Assembly: GCF_000196455.1 (NCBI RefSeq)
Contig: NC_014614.1
Coordinates: 2,030,001 to 2,094,000, forward strand
Source of the DNA: Acetoanaerobium sticklandii
Lineage (GTDB): Bacteria > Bacillota > Clostridia > Peptostreptococcales > Filifactoraceae
DNA length: 64,000 nt
Reading direction: 5' to 3'
Shown here in pieces: positions 1 through 8,761 of this stretch. The notes beneath the pieces were generated by a model that was given only the letters and a program-made list of their open reading frames with translations, was not told the DNA's origin and did no database searches. Numbering within the stretch: position 1 is the stretch's first letter; each line of letters begins with the position of its first letter. A program made the position numbers and the translations under genes.

Positions 1-467
1 AACAGCTTCCAATCTGGATTATCGTCATACATTTTAATTTCCTGAGCTATTATGCCTTTTTCTTTTTCCACATTTTCTTCCGTAAAATATGGTTCCTGAA
101 CATATGAAATCAAATGTCTAAGTCCTTCTTCAAAATTTTCAGTTGAAGAAAAAAGATAGGCCGTCATATTAAAGTTCGTAAATGCATTTGCATTTGCACC
201 AATTTTGGCAAAATCATCAAAAGCATTGCTTCCATCTGGCTGTTCAAACATTTTATGCTCTAAAAAATGTGCTATTCCTTCATTCACTTTTATTTTTTCA
301 TTTGTATGTGGGCTTATAAATTCAAGGTCGTTTGAGCCGTAATTTGTCGCTAGTACAGCGTATTTTTTTGTAAAGCCACGTTTTGGCATGAAAAATACAT
401 CCATATTGTTATGAAGTTTTTCATGGTATACATATTCATTCAAAAGTTCATTTTTTATTATTTGCAT
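1..467 (-). CDS. M16 family zinc peptidase, YfmH-like (partial)
   Basis: This is the first ~155 residues of an M16 (pitrilysin/insulinase) peptidase; the gene runs off the left edge. The inverted zinc motif HFLEH lies at about residues 67-71, and a distal acidic segment (QEIKMYDD) suits the third zinc ligand. It begins with ATG, 26 bases after the stop of another M16-like gene that lacks the motif. In Firmicutes such active/inactive pairs are the YfmH/YfmF (YmfH/YmfF) proteins, which have been linked to elongation factor P modification. The pair call rests on motif presence and absence plus adjacency. The exact cellular substrate is not deducible from the sequence. Confidence 0.85.
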   Translation of the reverse strand, partial: MQIIKNELLNEYVYHEKLHNNMDVFFMPKRGFTKKYAVLATNYGSNDLEFISPHTNEKIKVNEGIAHFLEHKMFEQPDGSNAFDDFAKIGANANAFTNFNMTAYLFSSTENFEEGLRHLISYVQEPYFTEENVEKEKGIIAQEIKMYDDNPDWKL

Positions 468-493
468 ATATAGTCTCCTACTTAGGTTTAAAT

Positions 494-1762
494 TTAATTA
501 TTTGATTTTCCTGTCAAGAAATATACTGTATCAAGATATATTTCTTTACCTACTTCTACAATATCGCTTATTTCTACTTTACTAACAAGGTTAATTACAT
601 CATCTATGGTTCTATTTGAGTCTTGGATGCTCATGCTGTAGTAGTAATCAGTAAAAGCTGATAAATTATCATTTAAGGATTTAAGGTTATTTATTATGAA
701 CTTCTTGCTATTTGTAAGCTCTTCACTTGTAATATTTCCCTGCTTCATATCGTCAAGTTCCTTCGATATTAACTCAAGAGCTTTATCGTAATCTGAAATT
801 TCTATCCCAGCAGATATAAACATAAGTCCCTTAAGCTTTTCTAATGAAGAATATATCGAGTAGCATAAGCTATGCTTTTCTCTCACATTTAAAAATAGCT
901 TTGAATGAGCTCCACTTCCTAGAACTGCAGAAAACATCATAAGATTATAGTATTTTTCATCTTTGTAGTCCATGTTGGTTCTGAGTCCTAAAACTAGCTT
1001 CCCTTGATTTATATCCATCTCCTCAGTAATATATGAAGCTTCAGGCTTTTTATAAATCTGTTCATTATCTATTTTTACCAATTCTTTTCTTTCAAAATTA
1101 AATTTAGATTTTACTGTCTCTATAATTTCATCTCTGTCAAAGCTTCCTGCGATTACAATATCTATAGGTGAGGTTTCAATTATTTCTTTATAGTGAGAAT
1201 ACAAGCTCTTTTCATCTATTTCTCCCAAATCCTCAATATATCCATCCTCAGATATACTAAAAGGCTCTTGCTTGCACATATTCTCTATACATTTTTCTAC
1301 AGCATAATGCCCTTTGTTATTTATTTTTGATTTTATATCCTCTTCTAGGATTGTTTTTTCTATATCTACATATTCTTTTATAAATCCGCCGTCCTTTGTA
1401 AGTGGATGAAGAATTATCTCTTTTAACATTGCCAAAGAATCTTCAAACACAGGCTCAGGCAAATACATATCTCCTACGCAGTACATTCTAAAAGAAAGCA
1501 CTTGCCTTTCTCCCATTTTATCAACGGATACCCCTATTGTACTTCCGTACAAATCCTGCAATTTCTTTGCTATTGCTATAGGGTTTGGATATCCAACTGT
1601 TGCAGATTTTAGCACTGATGGAATAAGAGAGTTCTTTGTAACCTCTTCTCTATTTAGAGGTCTTTTAAGATATACTGTTACTATATTAGTTTTATAATTA
1701 TCTCTAGGAATGAGCATTAAATTTATCCCATTATTAATATTTATTTTTTCATAGCCTTTCAA
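494..1762 (-). CDS. M16 peptidase-like protein without zinc motif, YfmF-like
   Basis: This 422-residue protein has the M16 fold signature. Its N-terminal half (VLKSATVGYPNPIAIAKKL region, about residues 50-70) sits where active members carry HxxEH, and no such motif is present, so it is probably the non-catalytic partner of the downstream M16 protein. The C-terminal half contains a conserved M16 stretch (GSGAHSKLFLNVREKHSLCYS, with R and Y typical of the family). The start is TTG, placed seven bases after an AAGGAGG site, and no better ATG exists nearby. It is the first gene of a two-gene operon. The YfmF name is inferred from the pairing. Confidence 0.85.
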   Translation of the reverse strand: MKGYEKININNGINLMLIPRDNYKTNIVTVYLKRPLNREEVTKNSLIPSVLKSATVGYPNPIAIAKKLQDLYGSTIGVSVDKMGERQVLSFRMYCVGDMYLPEPVFEDSLAMLKEIILHPLTKDGGFIKEYVDIEKTILEEDIKSKINNKGHYAVEKCIENMCKQEPFSISEDGYIEDLGEIDEKSLYSHYKEIIETSPIDIVIAGSFDRDEIIETVKSKFNFERKELVKIDNEQIYKKPEASYITEEMDINQGKLVLGLRTNMDYKDEKYYNLMMFSAVLGSGAHSKLFLNVREKHSLCYSIYSSLEKLKGLMFISAGIEISDYDKALELISKELDDMKQGNITSEELTNSKKFIINNLKSLNDNLSAFTDYYYSMSIQDSNRTIDDVINLVSKVEISDIVEVGKEIYLDTVYFLTGKSNN

Positions 1763-1926
1763 GTTTTTGCCTCCTTAAAATACGCAAAATGTTAATTTTA
1801 TTTTTAATATTATACCTTTTATTAAAGTCTCATTTTATTATTATAGCAAAGAAACGAATTAATAAGTATAATAATGTATTGAAATTTATCGTTCTTCTAT
1901 AATATAATCAAAATAATGTGCTTGTG

Positions 1927-1956
1927 TTGATATTTTAAAAATTTAATTATTATATT
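1927..1956 (+). promoter_or_regulatory. Candidate sigma-A promoter for ychF
   Basis: A TTGATA hexamer is followed after 18 bases by TATATT, about 50 bases before the ychF start. The match is reasonable, but the region is very AT-rich and other -10 choices exist. Confidence 0.4.
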
Positions 1957-2006
1957 AAGATGTTTTCACGATAATAAACTTAAGAGAGTAAGGAAGGAAA
2001 GATTAT

Positions 2007-3104
2007 ATGAAACTTGGAATTGTTGGGCTTCCTAACGTAGGAAAAAGTACTTTATTTAATGCAATAACTCAGGCAGGAGCTGAATCAGCTAACTACCCAT
2101 TTTGTACTATTGAGCCAAATGTAGGTGTAGTTGCTGTACCAGATGACAGACTTGAAAAATTAGCAGAGCTTTACGAATCAAAAAAATTAGTTCCAACTGC
2201 AATTGAATTTTACGATATTGCTGGATTAGTAAAAGGTGCTAGCAAAGGCGAGGGACTAGGAAACAAATTTTTATCTCATATCAGAGAAGTAGAAGCTATC
2301 GTGCACGTTGTAAGATGTTTCGAAGATAGCAATGTAGTTCACGTAGATGGTGATGTAAATCCAATAAGAGATATTGAAACTATAAACTTAGAGCTTATAT
2401 TCTCAGATATGGAAATGCTAGAAAGAAGACTAGCAAAATCTCAAAAGGCTGCAAAATCAGATAAAGCACTGGCTGCTGAAGTAGACCTAATCAAAACAGT
2501 GTTAGATACTTTAGAAAGTGGAAAATCAGCTAGAACACTTGATTTATCTGATGATGAAAAGGCAGTAGTAAAATCATTCAATTTACTTAGCTCAAAGCCT
2601 ATAATATACGTAGCCAACGTATCTGAAGAGGAAGTAGCTGACGATGCTAAGGACAACCCATATGTAAAGCAGGTTCGTGAATTTGCACAAACTGAGGATG
2701 CTGAAGTAGTTGTTGTCAGTGCAAAAATAGAAGAGGAAATATCTCAGTTCGATAAAGAAGAAAAAATTGAATTCCTTAAGGATATGGGGCTAGATAAATC
2801 TGGTCTTGATAAGCTAATTCAAGCTAGCTATAAGCTACTTGGTTTAATCAGCTTCTTAACTGCTGGACCAATGGAGTCAAGAGCGTGGACTATCAAAGAC
2901 GGAACTAAAGCTCCACAAGCTGGAGGAAAAATTCACTCTGATATCGAAAGAGGATTTATAAGAGCGGAGACTATATCTTTTGATGATTTAGTAGTTCATG
3001 GCGGAAATATGGCATCAGCTAAAGAAAAAGGGCTAGTGAGATCAGAAGGTAAAGAGTATGTAATGAAAGACGGAGACGTTGTACTATTTAGATTTAACGT
3101 GTAG
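2007..3104 (+). CDS. ychF: Ribosome-binding ATPase YchF (Obg family)
   Basis: This is a full-length 365-residue member of the Obg/YchF P-loop NTPases. The G1 motif GLPNVGKS is at residues 7-14, the G3 region (DIAGLVKGASKGEGLGNKFL) is near residues 71-90, and the usual NKxD guanine-specificity motif is replaced by NVSE near residue 204. That replacement is what makes YchF prefer ATP. A C-terminal TGS domain (about 280-363) ends in DGDVVLFRFNV. YchF binds ribosomes and is involved in oxidative stress responses in other bacteria. It is monocistronic, with its own promoter candidate and a clear terminator. Confidence 0.97.
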   Translation: MKLGIVGLPNVGKSTLFNAITQAGAESANYPFCTIEPNVGVVAVPDDRLEKLAELYESKKLVPTAIEFYDIAGLVKGASKGEGLGNKFLSHIREVEAIVHVVRCFEDSNVVHVDGDVNPIRDIETINLELIFSDMEMLERRLAKSQKAAKSDKALAAEVDLIKTVLDTLESGKSARTLDLSDDEKAVVKSFNLLSSKPIIYVANVSEEEVADDAKDNPYVKQVREFAQTEDAEVVVVSAKIEEEISQFDKEEKIEFLKDMGLDKSGLDKLIQASYKLLGLISFLTAGPMESRAWTIKDGTKAPQAGGKIHSDIERGFIRAETISFDDLVVHGGNMASAKEKGLVRSEGKEYVMKDGDVVLFRFNV

Positions 3105-3190
3105 AAAAACACCCAACTGGGTCAGAGAGTATTTTATTTGAACTATTAATGAGCGTGTGTGCAATTAGAAGATAAATTCGTAGATACAGC

Positions 3191-3245
3191 AAAGAGTTGA
3201 ACGAAGTCATCCTTTTTAAGATGGCCCTTTTGTTCAACTCTTTTT
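3191..3245 (+). terminator. Rho-independent terminator after ychF
   Basis: A 12-bp perfect stem (AAAGAGTTGAAC / GTTCAACTCTTT) is followed by a T run. The loop itself holds a smaller catc/gatg hairpin, so the structure is a long extended stem. Confidence 0.8.
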
Positions 3246-3310
3246 GTTAAACTCACAAATAAATTCGAGTAGAAATAACGATGAAAAATTTACGAGTTAG
3301 TATTCCTATT

Positions 3311-3766
3311 TTATTCGTCCATTTCATCTTCATTTAATTTATTTTCAATAGTTTGCTGTTTTTTCTTGTTTATATATATTATCCCTGAGTTCAATACAAA
3401 GAAAATAATAACAAAGTTCACAAAGTATAATGTTAAAGTTTTGATATCATATTTACCACTTAACAACGCAAAAATGATTAAGGAAATGACACCTGTTATA
3501 ATTGTGGTTAATAACAATTTTTTCTTTCCATCAACTTTTGGGCTAAAAATATCAATTCCTTCTTTAAAATGGCGTATTGAAATATATAAGCCACACCCTA
3601 TTAATACAAAAAATTCAACTGCATATTGTGCAAAGGGAGAGTTCATAAAAAATTGCTGTACAATAATAGAAATAATTAACACACACACAATGCAAACATA
3701 CGCATCGCTTTGGATTTTTCTTCTTACCATAAGTATTCTTTCATCTTGAATTTTATTACTTTTCAT
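3311..3766 (-). CDS. Four-helix membrane protein, DUF6773-like
   Basis: This is a small membrane protein of 151 residues with four hydrophobic segments (about residues 22-40, 46-62, 85-103 and 113-131) and a charged, acidic tail. The start chosen is the ATG reading MKSNKIQDE, which has GGGAGGAG upstream. An upstream in-frame codon has no ribosome site. The gene overlaps the end of the XRE regulator by 11 bases, so the two are probably translationally coupled. XRE regulator plus small membrane protein is a frequent pair in Firmicutes, but the function is unknown. The family name is from memory of similar architecture and is tentative. Confidence 0.6.
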   Translation of the reverse strand: MKSNKIQDERILMVRRKIQSDAYVCIVCVLIISIIVQQFFMNSPFAQYAVEFFVLIGCGLYISIRHFKEGIDIFSPKVDGKKKLLLTTIITGVISLIIFALLSGKYDIKTLTLYFVNFVIIFFVLNSGIIYINKKKQQTIENKLNEDEMDE

Positions 3767-3962
3767 ATGGCTCCTCCCAGAATAAATCATTTAATGTTTT
3801 ATTGAGTGCTTTGCAGATTGCTATGCATAGATTTAATGTAGGGTTATAATCACCAGCTTCAATAAGTCCTATAGTTTGTCTTGTCACTCCAACTAATTTT
3901 GCTAAATCTGCTTGGTTCATATCACATTCAATACGAGCGATTTTCATTCGTTTATTCTTCAT
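3756..3962 (-). CDS. XRE-family helix-turn-helix regulator, YozG-like
   Basis: This 68-residue protein is a single Cro/C1-type HTH domain. Residues 14-35 (NQADLAKLVGVTRQTIGLIEAG) form the helix-turn-helix, and the ending (LCIAICKALNKTLNDLFW) is typical of the minimal YozG/YgzD type. It binds DNA as a dimer and most likely controls itself and the overlapping membrane-protein gene. The promoter is excellent (TTGACA, 17 bases, TACTAT) and is flanked by two identical ten-base repeats that are good operator candidates. Confidence 0.88.
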   Translation of the reverse strand: MKNKRMKIARIECDMNQADLAKLVGVTRQTIGLIEAGDYNPTLNLCIAICKALNKTLNDLFWEEPYEK

Positions 3963-3972
3963 ACAACCCTCC

Positions 3973-4024
3973 TATATTGCATATAGTAATTTATATATTT
4001 CTAAATGTCAAGTATATATTGCAT
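3973..4024 (-). promoter_or_regulatory. Promoter flanked by two phased operator repeats
   Basis: On the minus strand TTGACA (4011-4006) and TACTAT (3988-3983) are 17 bases apart. The ten-base sequence ATGCAATATA occurs twice in the same orientation, once just upstream of the -35 box and once just downstream of the -10 box. The copies are exactly 42 bases apart, about four helical turns. This fits cooperative binding by the XRE protein encoded immediately downstream. The binding itself is inferred. Confidence 0.65.
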
Positions 4025-4094
4025 TTAGTCCAAAATATTAGCAATCTAAAATTAATAGATTGCTAATACATAATAATTGTTTCAAAACTAAATA

Positions 4095-4112
4095 GCGGTA
4101 GATTCTTACCGC
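4095..4112 (-). terminator. Weak hairpin after the zinc-finger gene
   Basis: GCGGTA and TACCGC pair around a six-base loop, followed on the minus strand by TATTTAG. The stem is short and the T run poor, so the terminator role is tentative. Confidence 0.4.
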
Positions 4113-4173
4113 ATATTTTATCTTAACTTAACTATATTGCCAATTAGGTGGTATTTTTTAGTTTCATTCTTGC

Positions 4174-4971
4174 TTATCTAAATAAAAGTCCTATGAAGAT
4201 AGACATCAGCAAAAATACTAAAGAAGCAGATAATAATATCTTAGGTTTCTTTTCAAGAGAGTTAAACTTTTGGATGATTTCCTTCAGCTTACTTTCTGTC
4301 TGATTTGATTTTTCTTTTTCATTGTCACTTTCAAAAAAATCATCTGCTATTTCTTCTTCGATTACATCTGATTTTTCATCATCTTGAATAAAAATATCTA
4401 TGGAAGAATATTTTTCTAACACTTCAGTTTTGTTTCGTTCACAATTCCCACAAACATTAGAATTTTTATCATTAAAATATCCACATACACATCGCCAGCT
4501 TAAATCATTGTTTTGAGCAAGAGATATTGCATCTTCTCCTACTTTATCCTTAAGCAAGTTTTTTTGCTTACTATCTAAAGCTTCCAAAACAACAATTTCG
4601 GAGTCTTCATATTTTAAATCAAGTGCATTTCCATCTTCAAAAAATCCTCTCACAAGAAATATATCTACTTTTCTTGCATCTGAAAATTCACCTGGTATAA
4701 AAAAATTGCCAATGTTTCCTATAGCCCCACTTGGAATAAAAAAGTCCTTTTGGCTTATGCTATATGTGTCGTTATTTAATTTTTCTAAAATTGAATTATA
4801 AAATACAACCTCATAATCTAGTGCAACTAATGCTCTAGAATGAAGATTCATAACTTCCATCTCTAATTTCAAGTTGCTTTTTATTCCAGATACTTCAGCT
4901 GCCATTACCTGAACAAACGAATCCCCGCCTACACTTGCTCCACAGGGCAAAGATATGATTTTTCTTTCCAT
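4174..4971 (-). CDS. RanBP2-type zinc-finger protein with C-terminal membrane anchor
   Basis: The function of this 265-residue protein is unknown. Residues 1-130 form a beta-rich segment without a recognised name. Residues 159-177 hold a compact zinc finger of the RanBP2/double-zinc-ribbon kind: W159, then C161, C163, C174 and C177 with a conserved N between the pairs. A strongly acidic stretch (about 190-225) follows, and the protein ends in one hydrophobic helix (about 245-263) with only one residue after it, a tail-anchor-like arrangement. It lies just downstream of the helicase-exonuclease gene (23-base gap) and may share its transcript. Confidence 0.6.
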   Translation of the reverse strand: MERKIISLPCGASVGGDSFVQVMAAEVSGIKSNLKLEMEVMNLHSRALVALDYEVVFYNSILEKLNNDTYSISQKDFFIPSGAIGNIGNFFIPGEFSDARKVDIFLVRGFFEDGNALDLKYEDSEIVVLEALDSKQKNLLKDKVGEDAISLAQNNDLSWRCVCGYFNDKNSNVCGNCERNKTEVLEKYSSIDIFIQDDEKSDVIEEEIADDFFESDNEKEKSNQTESKLKEIIQKFNSLEKKPKILLSASLVFLLMSIFIGLLFR

Positions 4972-4994
4972 GCTATCCTCCGTTAATACTAATT

Positions 4995-7481
4995 TTACCT
5001 AAAATCAATATATTTTCTTTCAATCTGATGTATAAATCTACTTGGTTTATTTAGCTCTTTAGCTTGTTCCTCTCCAACACTATAGGTGATATAAAGATTT
5101 GATTTTGGCCTTGTAATCGCCACATAAAAAAGCCTTTTTTCTTCTTTTAGCCCTTCTCCAGATTGATTTCTAGAGGATGGGAAATTTTCATCAGTGGCAT
5201 TGTAAAGGTATACTGTATTGAATTCTAGTCCTTTTGCTTGATGAACAGTAATAACAGGTACTTGGTCTTTTATATTCAAAAATCTATCTGTATCATTGCC
5301 TAGTGAAGCAATTTCTAGTAGCTCAGCCAGGGATTCTAATGTGGGCTTTTCAGTTTTATCGTATTCTCTAAATATCCTATATAATTCTCTTAATTTAAGC
5401 AGTTCTACTGATGTTTTGCTGTATTTTTCAATAAGCCCAGCTCTTATAAGAGCCTCATGCAGTATATCTTGAGGTCGTTTCTCTTTGCTTAGCTCGGCTA
5501 ATATCCCTAAGTTTCTAGCAATAGGATAAAAATAATCTTGATACTTTGTGAATACAGCCTGCCTTTTTGCTTGTTTTTCTAATAGTTTAGCAACTACTTT
5601 TTCAAGTACCTCTAAGGTACATATCACATCGTCCATAGCATTGTGCGTAGGTGTATGGTTTAATGAAAATTCTTTAAATAAATTTCCTAACTTATAGCTA
5701 AAAAATCCTGGGTAGGTTTTTCTTGTAAGTATTAGAGTATCAAATATTTTACTCGATAGCTTGTCTATATTTAAATCGATAGCCTTCATATTTTCTTTTA
5801 GGATATTTATGTCATAGCTGACATTATGACCAACTATTACAGAGTCCTGAGAAAATAAAAGGAAATCATCAATAGCGCTCTTAGCATCTACTCCATTTTG
5901 AAATAGAAACTCATCTGATATATTGTGAATCTTAAATGAATCTCCAACACTATAATCAATTTTTATAAATCTCTCAAATTTTTGTAGGACTCCATTTTTC
6001 CCACCTTTTAAAGCAGCTATTTGAATTATTTTATCTTTTTTTATATCTAGGCCTGTAGTTTCTACGTCAAATACCACTACTTCATTTGATTCAAATGCCT
6101 CTAGTAGTTCTAGGTATGGATCCTTTGTTTTATATACCTTCTCATTTAAAAATTGTCCTATTTCAAGGTATGCTTTTTCCTGCTCTTTTGAAAATTTTTC
6201 AACTAAATCGGAATTTATTCTTTTCAGGCTCAAAATATCCTTGGGGTTCAACATCAACTTAATATAGGCTAAAGCATTTTTTATTTCTTCTCTACTGAAA
6301 AATCTAGTTTTGTCCATCACAAACACAGGTATGTTATTTGATTCTAAATAATCTCCTATAGTTTTAGCATCTTTATTTGTCCTAGCTAAAACAGCTTGAT
6401 TTGAATATGCCTTATCCATCTTTTGATTTTCTATTATTTTTGATAATATATACGCATGCTCAGCATTTAAATTCTTAAATCCTCTAACCTTTATTTTTTC
6501 TGTATCTTCATATACATTTTGATTATCTATGTTATTTCCTAAGAAAGATTCTGCCGCTTCTAATATGAGCTTTGTAGAGCGATAATTCTCTTCAAACCTC
6601 ACCGTGTCATAACCTGGGTTATTAATTTTAAAATCCCTTAAAATCTCATTTGGCTGCGAGCCTCTCCATTCGTATATTGTCTGATGAATATCACCAAACA
6701 AAGCTATATTGCCGTGTTTCTGAAACAGCGTTTTAATTATTTTGTATTCTATCATATTTGTATCTTGAACTTCATCCAGCTCTATCCATTCAAAATAGCT
6801 TTCCCAGCGCTGTCTAATCGAGTCCTGTTTAAAAGCCCCAGAAACTCTAACAACTAAAGATGTAAAATCCATAAGATTATAGGCTTTTAACTGAGCAACA
6901 TACAAGTTTAATATTTCTGAGATAGAGTCAGCTAGGCTGCCTAGAGAATATGCTAATCCTCTCTCTTTTATTAACTCTTCAAAATATGCTTTTGCATCAA
7001 ACTTCTTTTCATTTATATATGGAAATTCTCTAGCTTGTCTAATATAATCTACAAACAGCTGCTCTTCTTTGAAATACAAATGACTTTTATATCCTCTATT
7101 TACTATTATATCTCTTATAATTTGTCTAGAATCGTCTTCGTCAATAACAATAAAATCTGGACTCAAAAAAAGATTAACAGCCTCTTGCCTTAAGATAAAG
7201 CCACAAAGCCCATGAAATGTAGATATTCTAATTTTATTTGCAATATCTCCAATTACAATTTCTAAGCGCTTCTTCATGGATTTAGCGGCTCTGTTTGTAA
7301 AGGTAAGTAATAGCATGTCTTCGGGCTTTACTCCAGAGATGTATGCATTATATGCCCTAAGTGCTATTACATCTGTTTTGCCTGTACCAGCTGGAGCCAT
7401 TACAATAAGTGGTCCAAAAACCTTATCGTAAGCTGTCTTTTGCTCTTTATTTAATCTTTCAATATATTTTACAGGATTCAT
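4995..7481 (-). CDS. UvrD/Rep-type DNA helicase with inserted DEDDh 3'-5' exonuclease domain
   Basis: This 828-residue superfamily 1A helicase has Walker A APAGTGKT at residues 29-36, motif Ia LTFTNRAAKS, Walker B with DEVQDTN near 235 and motif III GDIHQTIYEWRG. The C-terminal motifs are VITVHQAKGLEFNTVYL and RLFYVAITRPKSNLYI. A DnaQ-like exonuclease domain is inserted between the two RecA-like cores at about residues 466-640: ExoI FDVETTG (D472, E474), ExoII GHNVSYD and ExoIII HNAMDD (H613, D617). All DEDDh acidic residues appear present, so both activities are probably intact. A DNA repair or recombination role is inferred. Confidence 0.9.
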   Translation of the reverse strand: MNPVKYIERLNKEQKTAYDKVFGPLIVMAPAGTGKTDVIALRAYNAYISGVKPEDMLLLTFTNRAAKSMKKRLEIVIGDIANKIRISTFHGLCGFILRQEAVNLFLSPDFIVIDEDDSRQIIRDIIVNRGYKSHLYFKEEQLFVDYIRQAREFPYINEKKFDAKAYFEELIKERGLAYSLGSLADSISEILNLYVAQLKAYNLMDFTSLVVRVSGAFKQDSIRQRWESYFEWIELDEVQDTNMIEYKIIKTLFQKHGNIALFGDIHQTIYEWRGSQPNEILRDFKINNPGYDTVRFEENYRSTKLILEAAESFLGNNIDNQNVYEDTEKIKVRGFKNLNAEHAYILSKIIENQKMDKAYSNQAVLARTNKDAKTIGDYLESNNIPVFVMDKTRFFSREEIKNALAYIKLMLNPKDILSLKRINSDLVEKFSKEQEKAYLEIGQFLNEKVYKTKDPYLELLEAFESNEVVVFDVETTGLDIKKDKIIQIAALKGGKNGVLQKFERFIKIDYSVGDSFKIHNISDEFLFQNGVDAKSAIDDFLLFSQDSVIVGHNVSYDINILKENMKAIDLNIDKLSSKIFDTLILTRKTYPGFFSYKLGNLFKEFSLNHTPTHNAMDDVICTLEVLEKVVAKLLEKQAKRQAVFTKYQDYFYPIARNLGILAELSKEKRPQDILHEALIRAGLIEKYSKTSVELLKLRELYRIFREYDKTEKPTLESLAELLEIASLGNDTDRFLNIKDQVPVITVHQAKGLEFNTVYLYNATDENFPSSRNQSGEGLKEEKRLFYVAITRPKSNLYITYSVGEEQAKELNKPSRFIHQIERKYIDFR

Positions 7482-7563
7482 TAAATCATCCTCTCAATTA
7501 ACCTTATTGTAGTTTTTATATTTTTAATATAGACTCATAATTATAGCAAAAGGAGGTACTATC

Positions 7564-8550
7564 GTGATTCAAAAAGTATATGAAAATATCTATCTAAACA
7601 GTGTAAGATTGCCAAATACCCCTCTTAAGTCTCTCAATAGTTATATTATAACAGATGCTAATCGCGCATTGATAATAGATTCTGGGTTTAATACCCAAAT
7701 TTCAAGCGAGGATTTTTTTAGTGGAATTAAAGAGCTAGGCATAGATATTAAAAACACTGACTTGTTCTTGACTCATCTTCACGCTGACCATAGTGGCCTA
7801 GCTAGCCTGTTTCAGAGAGAGTCATCTGGTAAAGTATATTCTAGCATCAATGATGCTTCATATATCACAAAGATGATTCAGCACAGCTTTTCAGATTTAT
7901 TTATTATGAGTCTAAAACTTTTTGGAATGGATGCATCTGAGGAATTTTTCAGTAGCCATCCTGCAATTTCGTATTGTCCTAATTCAGCAATAGATTTCAC
8001 CTATGTCAAGCCTAATGATATTATTAAAATAGCAGATTTCGAATTAAATGTCATATCTGTTCCTGGGCACACTCCTGACCATATATCTCTATATGATCCT
8101 AATAAGAAAATTTATTTCTCAGGCGATCATATTTTAGATTCTATATCTCCAAACATTGCTTTTTGGGGTGATGAGCATCCTGATATGCTAGGAGAATATC
8201 TATCTAGCTTAGATAAAACTTCAGCCTTAGATATAGATATAATATTTCCATCTCACAGAAATATAATCAAGGATTACAAAAGAAGAATAGCCGAAATTAA
8301 AGCTCACCACTTCGAAAGACTAAGTGAAGTGCTAGGACTGCTCGATGAAAAGGGTTCAAAAGCAACTGTTATAGAAATAGCTTCTACAATGCACTGGGAT
8401 TATAGAGCCGAGAGCTTTGACGCGTTTCCAAATGCTCAAAAATGGTTTGCGTGCTCTGAAGCTATGGCACATCTAGAGCACCTAAAAAGCATGGGTAAAA
8501 TAAGTTCTTCAGACATCCAAGGAATTCGTTATTATTTCTATAACGCTTAA
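7564..8550 (+). CDS. MBL-fold metallo-hydrolase with winged-helix C-terminus
   Basis: This 328-residue protein has the metallo-beta-lactamase fold. The dinuclear metal site is complete: HLHADHSG (H71, H73, D75, H76), then VPGHTPDH, FSGDHIL and SHRNI. The last ~80 residues resemble the winged-helix tail of LACTB2/YflN-like hydrolases (AMAHLEHLKSMGKI). The substrate is unknown; thioester, nuclease or lactonase activities occur in the family. The start is GTG, seven bases after AAAGGAGGT. It is divergent from the helicase gene and appears to be transcribed alone. Confidence 0.85.
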   Translation: MIQKVYENIYLNSVRLPNTPLKSLNSYIITDANRALIIDSGFNTQISSEDFFSGIKELGIDIKNTDLFLTHLHADHSGLASLFQRESSGKVYSSINDASYITKMIQHSFSDLFIMSLKLFGMDASEEFFSSHPAISYCPNSAIDFTYVKPNDIIKIADFELNVISVPGHTPDHISLYDPNKKIYFSGDHILDSISPNIAFWGDEHPDMLGEYLSSLDKTSALDIDIIFPSHRNIIKDYKRRIAEIKAHHFERLSEVLGLLDEKGSKATVIEIASTMHWDYRAESFDAFPNAQKWFACSEAMAHLEHLKSMGKISSSDIQGIRYYFYNA

Positions 8551-8696
8551 TTGTATTACTTATCTTTTAATCTCTTTCTTAATAATGCTTCATTCTTTGA
8601 TATATGCTATTATAAATTTTTCTCTATACTTTTTTCTTTTCAATTCTTTATATATATTTATTTTGTTATATATCTAAACTTCTTTTGTAAAAAATA

Positions 8697-8725
8697 CTTA
8701 ATTTTTTGTATAAATAGTATATAAT
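8697..8725 (+). promoter_or_regulatory. Candidate promoter for pepD
   Basis: A perfect TATAAT lies 37 bases before the start codon. The -35 region (CTTAAT at a 17-base spacing) is poor, so only the -10 box is convincing. Confidence 0.35.
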
Positions 8726-8761
8726 GGTGTAAGAGTTAATTAAATTTGAGAGGTGATAATC